Origin: Oscillospiraceae bacterium
Lineage (GTDB): Bacteria > Bacillota > Clostridia > Oscillospirales > Oscillospiraceae
Direction of reading: 5' to 3'
Length of the DNA: 18,711 nucleotides
NCBI GenBank assembly: GCA_029009035.1
Contig: JAQXJQ010000074.1
Location: forward strand, 1-18,711
Part shown: one piece after another, positions 1 through 7,578 of the stretch
How positions within the stretch are numbered: the first letter of the stretch is position 1
Layout: every line of letters starts with the position of its first letter
Program-made: the position numbers and the translations under genes
Notes under the pieces: generated by a model
What the model was told of the DNA's origin: nothing
Databases searched by the model: none
Seen by the model: only the letters and a program-made list of their open reading frames with translations

Positions 1-408
1 TCCTCCCACATCCTCAGCGAGATCCAGGCCATCTGTGACCGCGTCATCGTGATCCACGGGGGCCGGGTCGTGGCCGACGATACGCCGGAGAGCCTGTCCC
101 GGAAGATGCTCGTCACCCACCGGCTGGTGATGCGCATCAAGGGCGAACCGGAACGGGTCACACAGGTGCTCAGTGAAGTGCCGGGGGTGCTCAAGGTCAC
201 ACAGCTGACAGAGAAGGAGCCGGGAGCCTTCGATTACCGTGTGGAGGGGCAGCCGGATACGGACCTTCGTGCCGATGTGTTCCATGCCCTTGCCCGGGCG
301 GATCTGCCTCTGCTCTGTACCTATCACAACGAGCTTTCCCTGGAGGATGTGTTCCTTAACCTGGTGGGCGGCGCCCATGGGGAGCAGAAGGAGGGGAGCG
401 GAGCATGA
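1..408 (+). CDS. ABC transporter ATP-binding protein, GldA-like, C-terminal part (5' end outside window)
   Basis: The reading frame is open from base 1, so the true start lies upstream and only the last 135 residues are visible. They begin with SSHIL, whose His is the H-loop (switch) residue of an ABC ATPase. ICDRVIVIHGGRVVADD follows, the usual end of the nucleotide-binding domain, and then about 100 residues of a C-terminal extension like that of GldA/CcmA-type drug or lipid exporters. Walker A, signature and Walker B motifs are not in the window. The stop overlaps the start of the following permease gene by 4 bp (ATGA), which indicates translational coupling. It presumably energises that permease at the cytoplasmic face of the membrane. 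The family is clear; the substrate is unknown. Confidence 0.88.
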   Translation, partial: SSHILSEIQAICDRVIVIHGGRVVADDTPESLSRKMLVTHRLVMRIKGEPERVTQVLSEVPGVLKVTQLTEKEPGAFDYRVEGQPDTDLRADVFHALARADLPLLCTYHNELSLEDVFLNLVGGAHGEQKEGSGA

Positions 409-1109
409 GAGCAGTGCTGAAGCGGGAATTCCGCGCCTATTTCCAATCTCCGCTGGGCTATGTGTTCATTGCGGTGATGTACTTCTTCACGGGGTACTAT
501 TTCTTTACTTACAACCTTTACAGCAATACCACGGATATGTCCAACCTGTTTCATCAGCTGTTTTCCGTGGTGCTGTTCCTTGTTCCCATCCTGACCATGC
601 GTCTGATGAGCGAGGACAAGCGTGCCAAGACGGATCAGCTCCTGCTCACCGCGCCGGTGCCCCGCATTGGCATCGTGATGGGGAAATATCTGTCCGCCCT
701 GTGCGTTTACCTGATCGCGGTGTCCTCCGCCCTGCTTATGGCGGTGATCCTCTCTGTCTACGGTCAGCCGGACTGGCCGGTGATCATCGGCAATCTCATC
801 GGGCTCATTCTGCTGGGAGCCGCCCTCATCGCCATCTGTATGTTCCTGTCCTCCCTGACGGAGAGCCAGGTCATCGCCGCGGTGTGCGGCTTTGCCGTCA
901 GCCTCTTTCTGGTGCTGGTGGACGCGCTGGTGTACGTGGTGTCCGGCAGCCTGTTCAAGAAGCTGTTCTCCTACCTGTCCTTCAATGACCGGTACAGCGG
1001 CTTCACCATCGGACTCATTGACTTTTCCAATGTGCTGTTTTTCCTGAGCGTGGCAGCCCTCTTTGTCCTTCTGACCACCGCGGTGCTGGAAAAGCGCCGC
1101 TGGAGCTGA
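405..1109 (+). CDS. ABC-2 type permease, GldF-like
   Basis: A 234-residue integral membrane protein that starts on the ATG overlapping the stop of the upstream ATPase gene. It opens with a short cytoplasmic helix (MRAVLKREFRAYFQSP) typical of ABC-2 permeases, which often start with a K/R-E-F/L-x-x-Y/F segment. About six hydrophobic spans follow, near residues 18-38, 52-68, 95-117, 127-148, 157-180 and 208-227. The cytoplasmic loop MSEDKRAKTDQLLLTAPV matches the conserved 'E-r-r-x-G-T-x-e-l-L-l-t-a-P' loop of GldF/NosY-like permeases. It most likely forms the membrane pore with the ATPase before it and the GldG-like protein after it. The transported molecule is unknown; an export role is inferred from the family. 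Confidence 0.87.
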   Translation: MRAVLKREFRAYFQSPLGYVFIAVMYFFTGYYFFTYNLYSNTTDMSNLFHQLFSVVLFLVPILTMRLMSEDKRAKTDQLLLTAPVPRIGIVMGKYLSALCVYLIAVSSALLMAVILSVYGQPDWPVIIGNLIGLILLGAALIAICMFLSSLTESQVIAAVCGFAVSLFLVLVDALVYVVSGSLFKKLFSYLSFNDRYSGFTIGLIDFSNVLFFLSVAALFVLLTTAVLEKRRWS

Positions 1110-1122
1110 GGGGGTGGACGGC

Positions 1123-2562
1123 ATGAAGAAACTATCCCGGAAAATGAACGCGCTGTTCGCCCTCATCATCGTGCTGCTGATCGCGGCGGTGCTCCTGCTC
1201 AACGCGGTGGCGCTGGTGCTGTCCAACCGCTACCCACTGGCCGCGGATCTGACCGCCAACTCGGCCTATGAGATCGGCAGCGAGACCAAGGCCGTGCTGG
1301 ACGCCCTGACCGACGAGGTCACCATCGAAGTGCTGGCGGGGGAGGACTCCTTTGGGGGGGATCCCTATCTGGTCCAGGCAAAGCACATTCTGGAGCAGTA
1401 TCCCCGGTATTCTTCCCGGGTGACCCTGTGCTACATCGACTACCAATCTGACCCCAGCTATGCGGCGGGACACGCGGATCTGACCCTGTCTGAGGGCGAT
1501 GTGATCCTCACAGCGGGAGACCGTGTAAAGCAGATATCCCTGACATCCATGTTCAACTATGCCTACACCGCTTCCGGTTCGCTGACGGTGGAGTCCTCCA
1601 GAGCGGAGGAGGCGGTGACCGCCGGTATCCTCAACGTGCTCAGCGGCGAGGAGGTACGGGTGGGCGTTCTGACCGGAAACGGGGAGCAGGAGGAGCCTGC
1701 CTTCACCGCCCTTTTGGTGAACAACAACTATACCCTCAAGAGCGTGGTGCTCTCCACCGACGATCTGTCCGATTACGACGCGCTGCTGCTGCTGGCGCCC
1801 CAGACCGACCTGTCGGAGGACGATGTGCGCAAGCTGGAGGAATACCTCTATCACGGCGGCGAATACGGCAGGACCCTGTTTTATGCCGCGTCGGTGTCCC
1901 AGACCCGGCTGCCCAATCTGGAGACCTTCCTCTCCGAGTGGGGCGTTTCGGTGGGGGACGGCTCGGTGTTTGAGACAAAGGCTGAGCGCACCTACCAGTA
2001 CCAGCCCTACTACCCCATTGCGGACCATCAGTCCAAGACCTACCAAAATATGCTCATCGACGGCAGCGCACCCATGCTGATGCCCCTGTCCAGACCCCTG
2101 GAGGTGCTGTTCACCTCCCGGGACGGCCGGTATACGGAGACGCTCCTCGCCTTTGGAGAGAGCGCCGGTGTGCGTCCCTCCGACGCGTCCGGGGACTTCT
2201 CCGCGGCGGATGCCCAGCAGTGGGGGCCCATGCCTGCCATGGTGCTGGCCAGCAGCAGAGTGTATGAAAACGGCGCGGTGGCCAGACAGTCTACCATTGT
2301 GGTGTCCGGTTCCGTGTCCATGCTGGAGGATATCTGCCTGCAGAACTCCTCCCTGTGCAACAGCACCTATCTGGTCAACCTGCTGAACGATCTGACCCAG
2401 CGGGAGGAGTCGGTGGTCATCGCGCCCAAGTCTCTGGCGGGCAAGACCCTGGGGGTCAACACCGCCCAGGTGCGGACGCTGGGGATCGTACTGGTGTGGG
2501 TGCTGCCTCTGGCCATCCTTTTGGCGGGTATTTCCGTGTGGCTGTACCGGAGGTATCAATAA
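1123..2562 (+). CDS. GldG-like ABC transporter auxiliary protein
   Basis: A 479-residue protein with one N-terminal membrane span (about residues 10-33) and one C-terminal span (about 452-473) enclosing a large domain outside the membrane. This is the architecture of GldG and the ABC-type-uncharacterised auxiliary family (ABC_transp_aux). The N-terminal NRYPLAADLTANSAYEIGSET motif resembles the family's 'R-x-D-L-T-x-x-x-x-y-s-L-S' segment. ATG 1123 is preferred to GTG 1114 because a GAGGGGG sequence lies 8 nt before it. The stop overlaps the next gene's ATG by one base. It is probably a partner of the upstream ATPase and permease. GldG is known from Bacteroidetes gliding motility, but homologues occur in non-gliding bacteria and no gliding function is implied. 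Confidence 0.82.
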   Translation: MKKLSRKMNALFALIIVLLIAAVLLLNAVALVLSNRYPLAADLTANSAYEIGSETKAVLDALTDEVTIEVLAGEDSFGGDPYLVQAKHILEQYPRYSSRVTLCYIDYQSDPSYAAGHADLTLSEGDVILTAGDRVKQISLTSMFNYAYTASGSLTVESSRAEEAVTAGILNVLSGEEVRVGVLTGNGEQEEPAFTALLVNNNYTLKSVVLSTDDLSDYDALLLLAPQTDLSEDDVRKLEEYLYHGGEYGRTLFYAASVSQTRLPNLETFLSEWGVSVGDGSVFETKAERTYQYQPYYPIADHQSKTYQNMLIDGSAPMLMPLSRPLEVLFTSRDGRYTETLLAFGESAGVRPSDASGDFSAADAQQWGPMPAMVLASSRVYENGAVARQSTIVVSGSVSMLEDICLQNSSLCNSTYLVNLLNDLTQREESVVIAPKSLAGKTLGVNTAQVRTLGIVLVWVLPLAILLAGISVWLYRRYQ

Positions 2563-3986
2563 TGAAGAAACTTGTCCGGATCTTGGCCGCTGAGGTCGCG
2601 GTGATCGCGGTTCTGGCTGCGGCCCTGCTGCTGCTGATCCTCAATCCTGCGAAAAAGGAAGCGGAGTCCTGGATCTTTGCCGATCATGCCATCACCGATG
2701 TGGCTTCCGTTCATGTGGAGAACCTCTTCGGTTCTCTCGATGTATCCGCGCAGAGCGGCGGGTATGTGATCGAAGGCGTGCCGTCGGAGCTGGTGGATCT
2801 GGAGGCGTTCATTGATTTCCTGGGCCGTTGTTCCGCGGTGTCCGCCCTAAAGCGGGTGGATTCGGACCAGCGGGAACTGGCCGAGTACGGTCTGGCGGAG
2901 CCCAGCGCGCAGGTCTCAGTGACCTTCCGGGACGGCGGCAAGCTGGCACTCAGCCTGGGTGACCGGGAGCCGCTGTCGGGCAGCTATTACTGCGCAGTGG
3001 ATGGGGAGAAGGGTGTCTATCTGCTGGATGAGGCGTGGGCGTCCCGCTATCTGATGGCCAGGGAACAGCTCATTTCCTTCTATATCACCCCCAAGCTGGA
3101 GGTGTCCAGCGCCCTGTCCGCCATTCGGGATGTGACCTTCAGCGGCGGGCCTCTGGCGGAGCCGGTGACCATCGAGTCGGTGGGCGCGGGCGACGAGCAG
3201 GTGAAGGAGCTGGCCCGCTCCTTCGGCGCTGCCACCCACATCGTGCGGGGGGCCGGCGTGTACGAGCTGGACCAGACCTACGGTCTGACCGTGCTGGAAC
3301 CGCTGTGCGGCATGATGGCGCAGTCCATCGCCTACTACGGCCTCACCGGAGAACAGGTGGACGCCATGGGCTTTGCCCAGCCCGATATGAAAGTGGAGTT
3401 CGACTACAAAAACGGCACGCAGGAGACGGAGCACTATGTGCTGCGGTTCCTGAAGGCCACCGAGGACGGCTCCTACTTCTATGCCAATGCCGAGGGCAGC
3501 GGCGTGATCTACATTGTGGAGCGCTATGCCTTCTTTGATCTCTCCTATGACAAGCTCCTGCTGCGCTGGTTCCTGTCCCCGCTGCTGATGGATGTGGAGG
3601 GGATCACCGTGGAGAACGGCAGCGAAGTGTACGACTTTGCCATTGATCAGACCGATCCCAAAAATCCGACGGTGGCGATGAACGGGCAGGAGGTGGACAT
3701 CACCCTGTTCCGCAGCCTGTTCCGCCTTTTGGGCAGTGCGGCTGCCGACGGGAATTATCTGGGTGTCCAGAGTGCGCCGGAGGGTGAGCCGTCCATGCGC
3801 ATCACCTACCGCTATACCGGCGGCAAGGATGACGATGTGCTGGAGCTGTATCCCGGCGGGACCCGGCGCGTCAATGTCTATGTCAACGGCGTGTGTGAGT
3901 TCGCCATGCGGGACGCCTTCGTCCAGCGGGTGAACGACGCGCTGACCGCCATTGGGGCGGGGGAGAGCTTCGATATCAACTGGTAA
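2562..3986 (+). CDS. DUF4340 domain membrane-anchored protein
   Basis: A 474-residue protein starting at ATG 2562, with GGAGG at 2549-2553 and one base shared with the preceding stop. A hydrophobic segment at about residues 6-28 serves as signal or anchor, and the remainder is predicted to lie outside the cytoplasm. The body contains repeated units of the type 'YVIEGVPSELVDLEAFIDFLG...YGLAEPSAQVSVTFRDG...LSLGD...YYCAVDG...VYLL', the hallmark of DUF4340 proteins. These regularly follow GldG-like genes. No catalytic motif is visible. The genome order ATPase, permease, GldG-like, DUF4340 suggests one complex at the cell surface. The function is unknown in this family. The fit to DUF4340 rests on motif and context, not on a search. 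Confidence 0.8.
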   Translation: MKKLVRILAAEVAVIAVLAAALLLLILNPAKKEAESWIFADHAITDVASVHVENLFGSLDVSAQSGGYVIEGVPSELVDLEAFIDFLGRCSAVSALKRVDSDQRELAEYGLAEPSAQVSVTFRDGGKLALSLGDREPLSGSYYCAVDGEKGVYLLDEAWASRYLMAREQLISFYITPKLEVSSALSAIRDVTFSGGPLAEPVTIESVGAGDEQVKELARSFGAATHIVRGAGVYELDQTYGLTVLEPLCGMMAQSIAYYGLTGEQVDAMGFAQPDMKVEFDYKNGTQETEHYVLRFLKATEDGSYFYANAEGSGVIYIVERYAFFDLSYDKLLLRWFLSPLLMDVEGITVENGSEVYDFAIDQTDPKNPTVAMNGQEVDITLFRSLFRLLGSAAADGNYLGVQSAPEGEPSMRITYRYTGGKDDDVLELYPGGTRRVNVYVNGVCEFAMRDAFVQRVNDALTAIGAGESFDINW

Positions 3987-3995
3987 TTGACCGAT

Positions 3996-4010
3996 GGCGG
4001 CAGTGCCGCC
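3996..4010 (+). repeat. GC-rich hairpin between the DUF4340 gene and the dehydrogenase gene
   Basis: GGCGGC (3996-4001) pairs perfectly with GCCGCC (4005-4010) around a 3-nt loop, inside the 38-bp gap between two genes. No T-run follows, so it is not an obvious Rho-independent terminator, and the AAGGAGG ribosome binding site of the next gene begins 4 nt after it. It may limit read-through, or act on ribosome access between the Gld-type operon and the catabolic genes. Confidence 0.45.
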
Positions 4011-4024
4011 GGTAAGGAGGGTCT

Positions 4025-5146
4025 GTGTTGAAGGAGAGTAAACTCAAGGTCGCCTTGATCAGCTGCGGTATGATCGCCAACGCGGCGCATATCCCGGCCT
4101 ATCTCAACCTGAAGGACAAGGTGGATCTGGCCGCCGTGTGCGATGTGAACCCCGTATCGGCGGAGCAGACCGCCAGACGCTTCGGCATTCCCAACTGGTA
4201 TACCGACGCGGAGGAGATGCTGCGCAAGGAGCGTCCCGATCTGGTCTCGGTGTGCACGCCCAACCGCCTGCACAAGCCCATGTCCATGCTGGCGCTCTCC
4301 TATGGAGCCCATGTGGCCTGCGAGAAGCCTGTGGCCATGACCTATGCGGACGCAAAAGAGATGTACGACTACGCAAAGGCGCAGGGCAAAGTCCTCTTTG
4401 CCTGCCAGGTAGTCCGTTATAATCAGGAATATCAGTTCGCCAAGGAAATGATGGAGCAGGGGATGCTGGGGGATGTGTACTACTCCGAGTTCGCCCTCAT
4501 CCGCCGCCGCGGTATCCCCAAGTGGGGTGCCTTCCATCTGAAAGAGGCCAATGGCGGCGGTGTGCTGTGCGATCTGGGCGTGCATCTCATCGACGCGGCG
4601 CTGTGGGTCATGGGTAACCCCAAGTTTGTCTCCGTGACCGGGACCGCGTCCTCCCATATCGCCCGCAACGAGCGTGATATCGTCACCAGCCTTGCCGAGA
4701 GCGGTGCTCCGGCGGGGGTGTTCAATGCCAGAAAATACGCCCCTGAGGAGTTTGAGGTGGAGGAATTCGCGGCAGGCAGCATCCGCCTGGATAACGGCTG
4801 CAGCATGAATTTCAAAACCTCCTGGGCGGTGAATTTGCCTCCCGAATATTCCATGTCCTTCGCGGGGAGCAAGGCCGGACTGCTGCTGCCCAAGATGGAG
4901 CTGCTGTCCACCATGGGCCGCTATCAGGCGGATATCAAGCCTCGCCTGTTCCCGGAGGAAGATCCCTATTCCAAGGAAGCGTTTCCCGGTCACTTCCACC
5001 TGTTTGAAAACGCGGTGGATCACATCCTGACCGGATCCCCCCTGGCGGTGCTGCCCGAGGAGACCCTCACCGTGACCGCCATCATTGACGCCTTCTATCT
5101 CTCTGCTGCCGAGGGCCGGGAGGTCCGCGCGGAGGAGATCGTTTGA
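4025..5146 (+). CDS. Gfo/Idh/MocA family NAD(P)-dependent oxidoreductase
   Basis: A dehydrogenase of 373 residues, normal for the family, which oxidises a hydroxyl of a sugar, polyol or glycoside with NAD(P). The N-terminal Rossmann fold covers about residues 8-125 and carries CEKPVA at 99-104 (Lys101 is the usual catalytic lysine). The C-terminal alpha/beta domain contains GGGVLCDLGVHLIDAALW, with Asp183, His187 and Asp190 of the D-x-G-x-H-x-x-D active-site motif. The dinucleotide loop reads ISCGMIANAAH, with Ser instead of the first glycine. GTG 4025 and TTG 4028 are both plausible starts: AAGGAGG at 4014-4020 is 4 nt from the first and 7 nt from the second, so TTG may be the real one. It lies 40 bp before the TIM-barrel gene and is probably co-transcribed with it and the importer. 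The substrate is not known; 3-keto-glycoside formation and inositol oxidation are both possible. Confidence 0.92.
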   Translation: MLKESKLKVALISCGMIANAAHIPAYLNLKDKVDLAAVCDVNPVSAEQTARRFGIPNWYTDAEEMLRKERPDLVSVCTPNRLHKPMSMLALSYGAHVACEKPVAMTYADAKEMYDYAKAQGKVLFACQVVRYNQEYQFAKEMMEQGMLGDVYYSEFALIRRRGIPKWGAFHLKEANGGGVLCDLGVHLIDAALWVMGNPKFVSVTGTASSHIARNERDIVTSLAESGAPAGVFNARKYAPEEFEVEEFAAGSIRLDNGCSMNFKTSWAVNLPPEYSMSFAGSKAGLLLPKMELLSTMGRYQADIKPRLFPEEDPYSKEAFPGHFHLFENAVDHILTGSPLAVLPEETLTVTAIIDAFYLSAAEGREVRAEEIV

Positions 5147-5186
5147 AGCTGAAACCGCAGGTGAAATGACGAAAGGAGTAAAAACA

Positions 5187-6131
5187 ATGAAGGTAGGCCT
5201 GTATTCCATTTCCTGCTCCGGCACCTGGTTCAATGACCGCCCCGCGCTGACGGTGGAGGAGTTCATTGACACCGCGAAGAAATTCGGCTATGATGGCGTT
5301 GAGATCGATTTGAAGCGCCCCCACGGTTCTCCCCTTGACCTGGACGAGAAGCGCTGCGCGGAGATCCGGGCCTACGCCGAGAAGCAGGGGCTGGAGATCT
5401 GTGCGGTGGCGGCAAACAACAACTTCGCCTCCATCGTGCCCGAGCAGATCGAAAACGAACTGCTTATGGTGCGGGAGCAGATCCGCGTTGCCAAACAGCT
5501 GGGCGCCCCGGTGCTGCGCCTGTTTGCCTGCTGGCGCGGCGTGGTGAAGAAAAACGGAATTGCGACCTATGAGATCCCGCAGCAGTATCACACCTATTAC
5601 GGCGCGCTGGACTATGAGCTGCGCCAGAGCATTGTCAGCTGTCTGAAGGAATGTGTGAAATGGGCTGAGGAGGCCGGCGTGGTGCTGGCCCTGCAGAACC
5701 ACCACCCCATCATCGAGGAGTACCATGATATGCTGGACTTCGTCAGGTGGGTGGACTCCCCCTGGCTGAAGTGCTGTCTGGACGCCCCCTGCTGCGGCTG
5801 GACCGCGGAGCACCAGAGCGACGAGTACATCACCCGGGCGGTCCGGGATGTGGGGGATCTGCAAATGCTCTCCCACGCCAACGCCGAGTTTGTGGAGCAT
5901 GAGGACGGCAGCATTGAGATGATTTCCTTTGACCCCCATCTCCAGCCCGTGCTCACCAATTATCCCGCCTTTATCCGCACGCTCAAGGAGGTGGGGTATG
6001 ACGGATATATCAATTACGAGTTCTGCCATATGCCCTTCCGTGAGGGCAAGGTGCGGGGCTACAACGATTACATTGAAGACCAGATCCGCATTGCCCAGAA
6101 GTATTTCCGTGGCCTGATCGAGAAGGCCTGA
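5187..6131 (+). CDS. Sugar phosphate isomerase/epimerase-like TIM-barrel protein (xylose isomerase-like)
   Basis: A 314-residue protein of the xylose-isomerase-like TIM-barrel family (AP endonuclease family 2), which includes IolE/IolI, tagatose epimerases and the DgpC subunit of C-glycoside-cleaving enzymes. It begins at ATG 5187 behind AAAGGAG (5172-5178). Barrel strands can be followed from MKVGLYSIS through YDGVEID, LEICAVAANN, APVLRLFACW, VVLALQNHH, KCCLDAPCC and LQMLSHAN to DGYINYEFC. Likely metal-site residues are Asp199, His230 and Glu278. At the strand where many relatives have Glu-Asn-His it has Gln170-Asn171-His172. The protein is cytoplasmic, with no signal peptide. Pairing with a Gfo/Idh/MocA enzyme suggests that it acts on an oxidised (keto) sugar product by isomerisation, epimerisation or elimination. 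The exact reaction cannot be told from sequence. Confidence 0.88.
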   Translation: MKVGLYSISCSGTWFNDRPALTVEEFIDTAKKFGYDGVEIDLKRPHGSPLDLDEKRCAEIRAYAEKQGLEICAVAANNNFASIVPEQIENELLMVREQIRVAKQLGAPVLRLFACWRGVVKKNGIATYEIPQQYHTYYGALDYELRQSIVSCLKECVKWAEEAGVVLALQNHHPIIEEYHDMLDFVRWVDSPWLKCCLDAPCCGWTAEHQSDEYITRAVRDVGDLQMLSHANAEFVEHEDGSIEMISFDPHLQPVLTNYPAFIRTLKEVGYDGYINYEFCHMPFREGKVRGYNDYIEDQIRIAQKYFRGLIEKA

Positions 6132-6191
6132 GCCACCGGCGCGGCCACCGCGCCCTTACATCCGAATAATTAAGGGAGGACACCCCTTGAT

Positions 6192-6197
6192 TATAAA
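6192..6197 (+). promoter_or_regulatory. Possible internal promoter -10 (TATAAA) before the binding-protein gene
   Basis: An AT-rich patch inside otherwise GC-rich DNA contains TATAAA, with a weak -35-like TTAAGG 16 nt upstream (6170-6175). Binding-protein genes often have their own expression boost. Only one element is convincing, and the patch may simply keep the ribosome binding site unstructured. Confidence 0.22.
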
Positions 6198-6220
6198 CAA
6201 ATCTATAAGGAGGAAACACA

Positions 6221-7363
6221 ATGAAGAAGTTCGCAGCACTGTTCCTTGCCCTGGTCATGGCGCTCGGCCTCGTGGCCTGCGGCAGCAAGACCCCCGCACC
6301 CAGCAATTCTCCCGCACCCAGCGATTCTCCCTCTCCCAGCGCTTCCCAGCCCGACGACAAGCCCAATGACGGTCCCAAGGAGCTCCGTCTGGCCTCCCAC
6401 AACGCCATCATCGAGGGCAACCCCTATCGTGTGCGTTATGAGGCTGACATCCAGGAGGCTGCCGCCGCCGCCGCTGAGTATGGCCTGAACGTGAAGTATG
6501 CGTCCTTCGTGTCCAACTGGGACGCCGCTACCGAGTCTCAGCAGATCGAGAACAGTATCAATGAGGGCTACGACATCATTCTGGTGAACCCCGTGTCCTC
6601 CACCGGCCTGGATCCCATCATTGAGAAGGCTCAGGACGCCGGCATCGTGTACATCAATGCCGACTGCGAGTACACCTCCACCGACGTCAACGTGCTGAAC
6701 GTCTGCACCGACCAGTACTATCTGGGCTACAAGACCGCTGAGTACGCCGCTTCCGTCCTGGGTGAGGGCGCCAAGGTCATCATGATCGCTGCTCTGGACG
6801 GCAACTCCGCCAACACCGACCGTCAGAACGGTTTCTCCGATGCCATCGCGAAGTACGGCCTGGAGGTCGTGGGCGGCCAGTACAACCATGACTGGGACGC
6901 CGTGAAGGCTCAGCAGATCATGACCGAGATCCTGAACTCCGGCCTGGAGTTTGACGGCATCCTGATCTCCCAGTGCGCCGAGGCCGCTCTGGCTGCCTAT
7001 GACGCCGCCGGCGCTGCCTATCCCAAGTTCGTCGGCTTCAACGACACCGGCGAGTTCATGCAGAGAATGCTGAAGCTGAACGCTGACGAGAAGAAGATGG
7101 ACTTCCTGGTCCTGTCCAACCCTCCCGGAGTGGGCGCTTCCGCTCTGAACTTCGGTCTGAACATGATCCTGGGCCGCGAGCTGCGCGATGACGTGTACAG
7201 CGTGCCCGAGATCCACTCCATCCGTCTGCCCTCCAAGGTGAACTTCACCTATGACGACATCAAGAACCCCGAGTTCGTCAACATGGCTCAGGGCATGGAT
7301 CCCGGTGACGCCATCACCTACTGGCTGACCATCGACGAGGTCGCTTCCGCCTACTTCAAGTAA
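6221..7363 (+). CDS. Sugar ABC transporter substrate-binding lipoprotein (periplasmic binding protein type 1, RbsB-like)
   Basis: A 380-residue receptor with a lipoprotein signal peptide: MKK, a hydrophobic core, then the lipobox LVAC with the lipidated Cys at residue 20. A Pro/Ser-rich linker of three 6-residue repeats (residues 25-42) tethers the binding domain to the membrane surface. The mature part shows the type-1 fold of ribose/galactose/AI-2 receptors: ELRLASHNAII, an NSINEGYDIILVNPVSS segment, DAGIVYINADC, GAKVIMIAAL, the DRQNGFSDAI helix and LEFDGILISQ. ATG 6221 has AAGGAGG 7 nt before it (6207-6213). It is followed after 215 bp by its ATPase and two permeases. Codon choice is strongly biased towards CTG, GCC/GCT and AAC, consistent with high expression. 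The ligand is unknown; ribose-like sugars, inositol or a glycoside are possible. Confidence 0.93.
   Translation: MKKFAALFLALVMALGLVACGSKTPAPSNSPAPSDSPSPSASQPDDKPNDGPKELRLASHNAIIEGNPYRVRYEADIQEAAAAAAEYGLNVKYASFVSNWDAATESQQIENSINEGYDIILVNPVSSTGLDPIIEKAQDAGIVYINADCEYTSTDVNVLNVCTDQYYLGYKTAEYAASVLGEGAKVIMIAALDGNSANTDRQNGFSDAIAKYGLEVVGGQYNHDWDAVKAQQIMTEILNSGLEFDGILISQCAEAALAAYDAAGAAYPKFVGFNDTGEFMQRMLKLNADEKKMDFLVLSNPPGVGASALNFGLNMILGRELRDDVYSVPEIHSIRLPSKVNFTYDDIKNPEFVNMAQGMDPGDAITYWLTIDEVASAYFK
6293..6346 (+). repeat. Three 18-bp tandem repeats encoding the lipoprotein linker
   Basis: Three in-frame 18-bp units (6293-6310, 6311-6328, 6329-6346) encode PAPSNS, PAPSDS and PSPSAS. The first two differ at one base; the third is more diverged. 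They form the flexible Pro/Ser linker just after the lipidated cysteine and could expand or contract by slippage without changing the frame. Confidence 0.8.
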
Positions 7364-7399
7364 GCCGGACGACATTTTTCGAACCATCAGACATAACCC

Positions 7400-7435
7400 G
7401 CTTGACGGGCGGAATATTCATTCCGCCCGTCAAGC
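7400..7435 (+). promoter_or_regulatory. Perfect 16-bp stem-loop between binding-protein gene and ATPase gene
   Basis: GCTTGACGGGCGGAAT (7400-7415) pairs without a mismatch with its complement at 7420-7435 around the 4-nt loop ATTC. No T-run follows, so it is unlikely to be a full terminator. In this position, after an abundant receptor gene and before its ATPase, such stems commonly protect the upstream mRNA segment or cause partial termination, giving more receptor than membrane components. A second, weaker hairpin (CGCCC 7462-7466 with GGGCG 7471-7475, loop TTTT) lies downstream in the same gap. The remaining bases of the 215-bp gap show no recognisable gene. Confidence 0.75.
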
Positions 7436-7578
7436 TCCATTACAATGTCCGAGATGCCGCCCGCCCTTTTGGGCGCGCCATTTGGCCGCCGCGGGGGACA
7501 AGCTCCGTGCGCGGACTGTACGAGCGCATTTTCAGTGACAGGGACCACGAATTCCATTTGGCGGGAGGAGAGTAATTC

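Noticed and set aside
3878..5272. 464-residue minus-strand open frame opposite the dehydrogenase gene
   Set aside because: Low-complexity composition, crosses three plus-strand genes with clear families, and shows no domain pattern. Similar shadows at 6203-7387 and 9138-10337 were rejected for the same reason.
6293..6346. Tandem repeats as a possible mobile or CRISPR-like element
   Set aside because: The three 18-bp units are in-frame codons for a Pro/Ser linker and have no spacers; a protein linker explains them fully.
6187..6369. Small TTG-start frame overlapping the start of the binding-protein gene
   Set aside because: It overlaps the lipoprotein gene out of frame, contains that gene's ribosome site and gives a peptide with no signal of its own.
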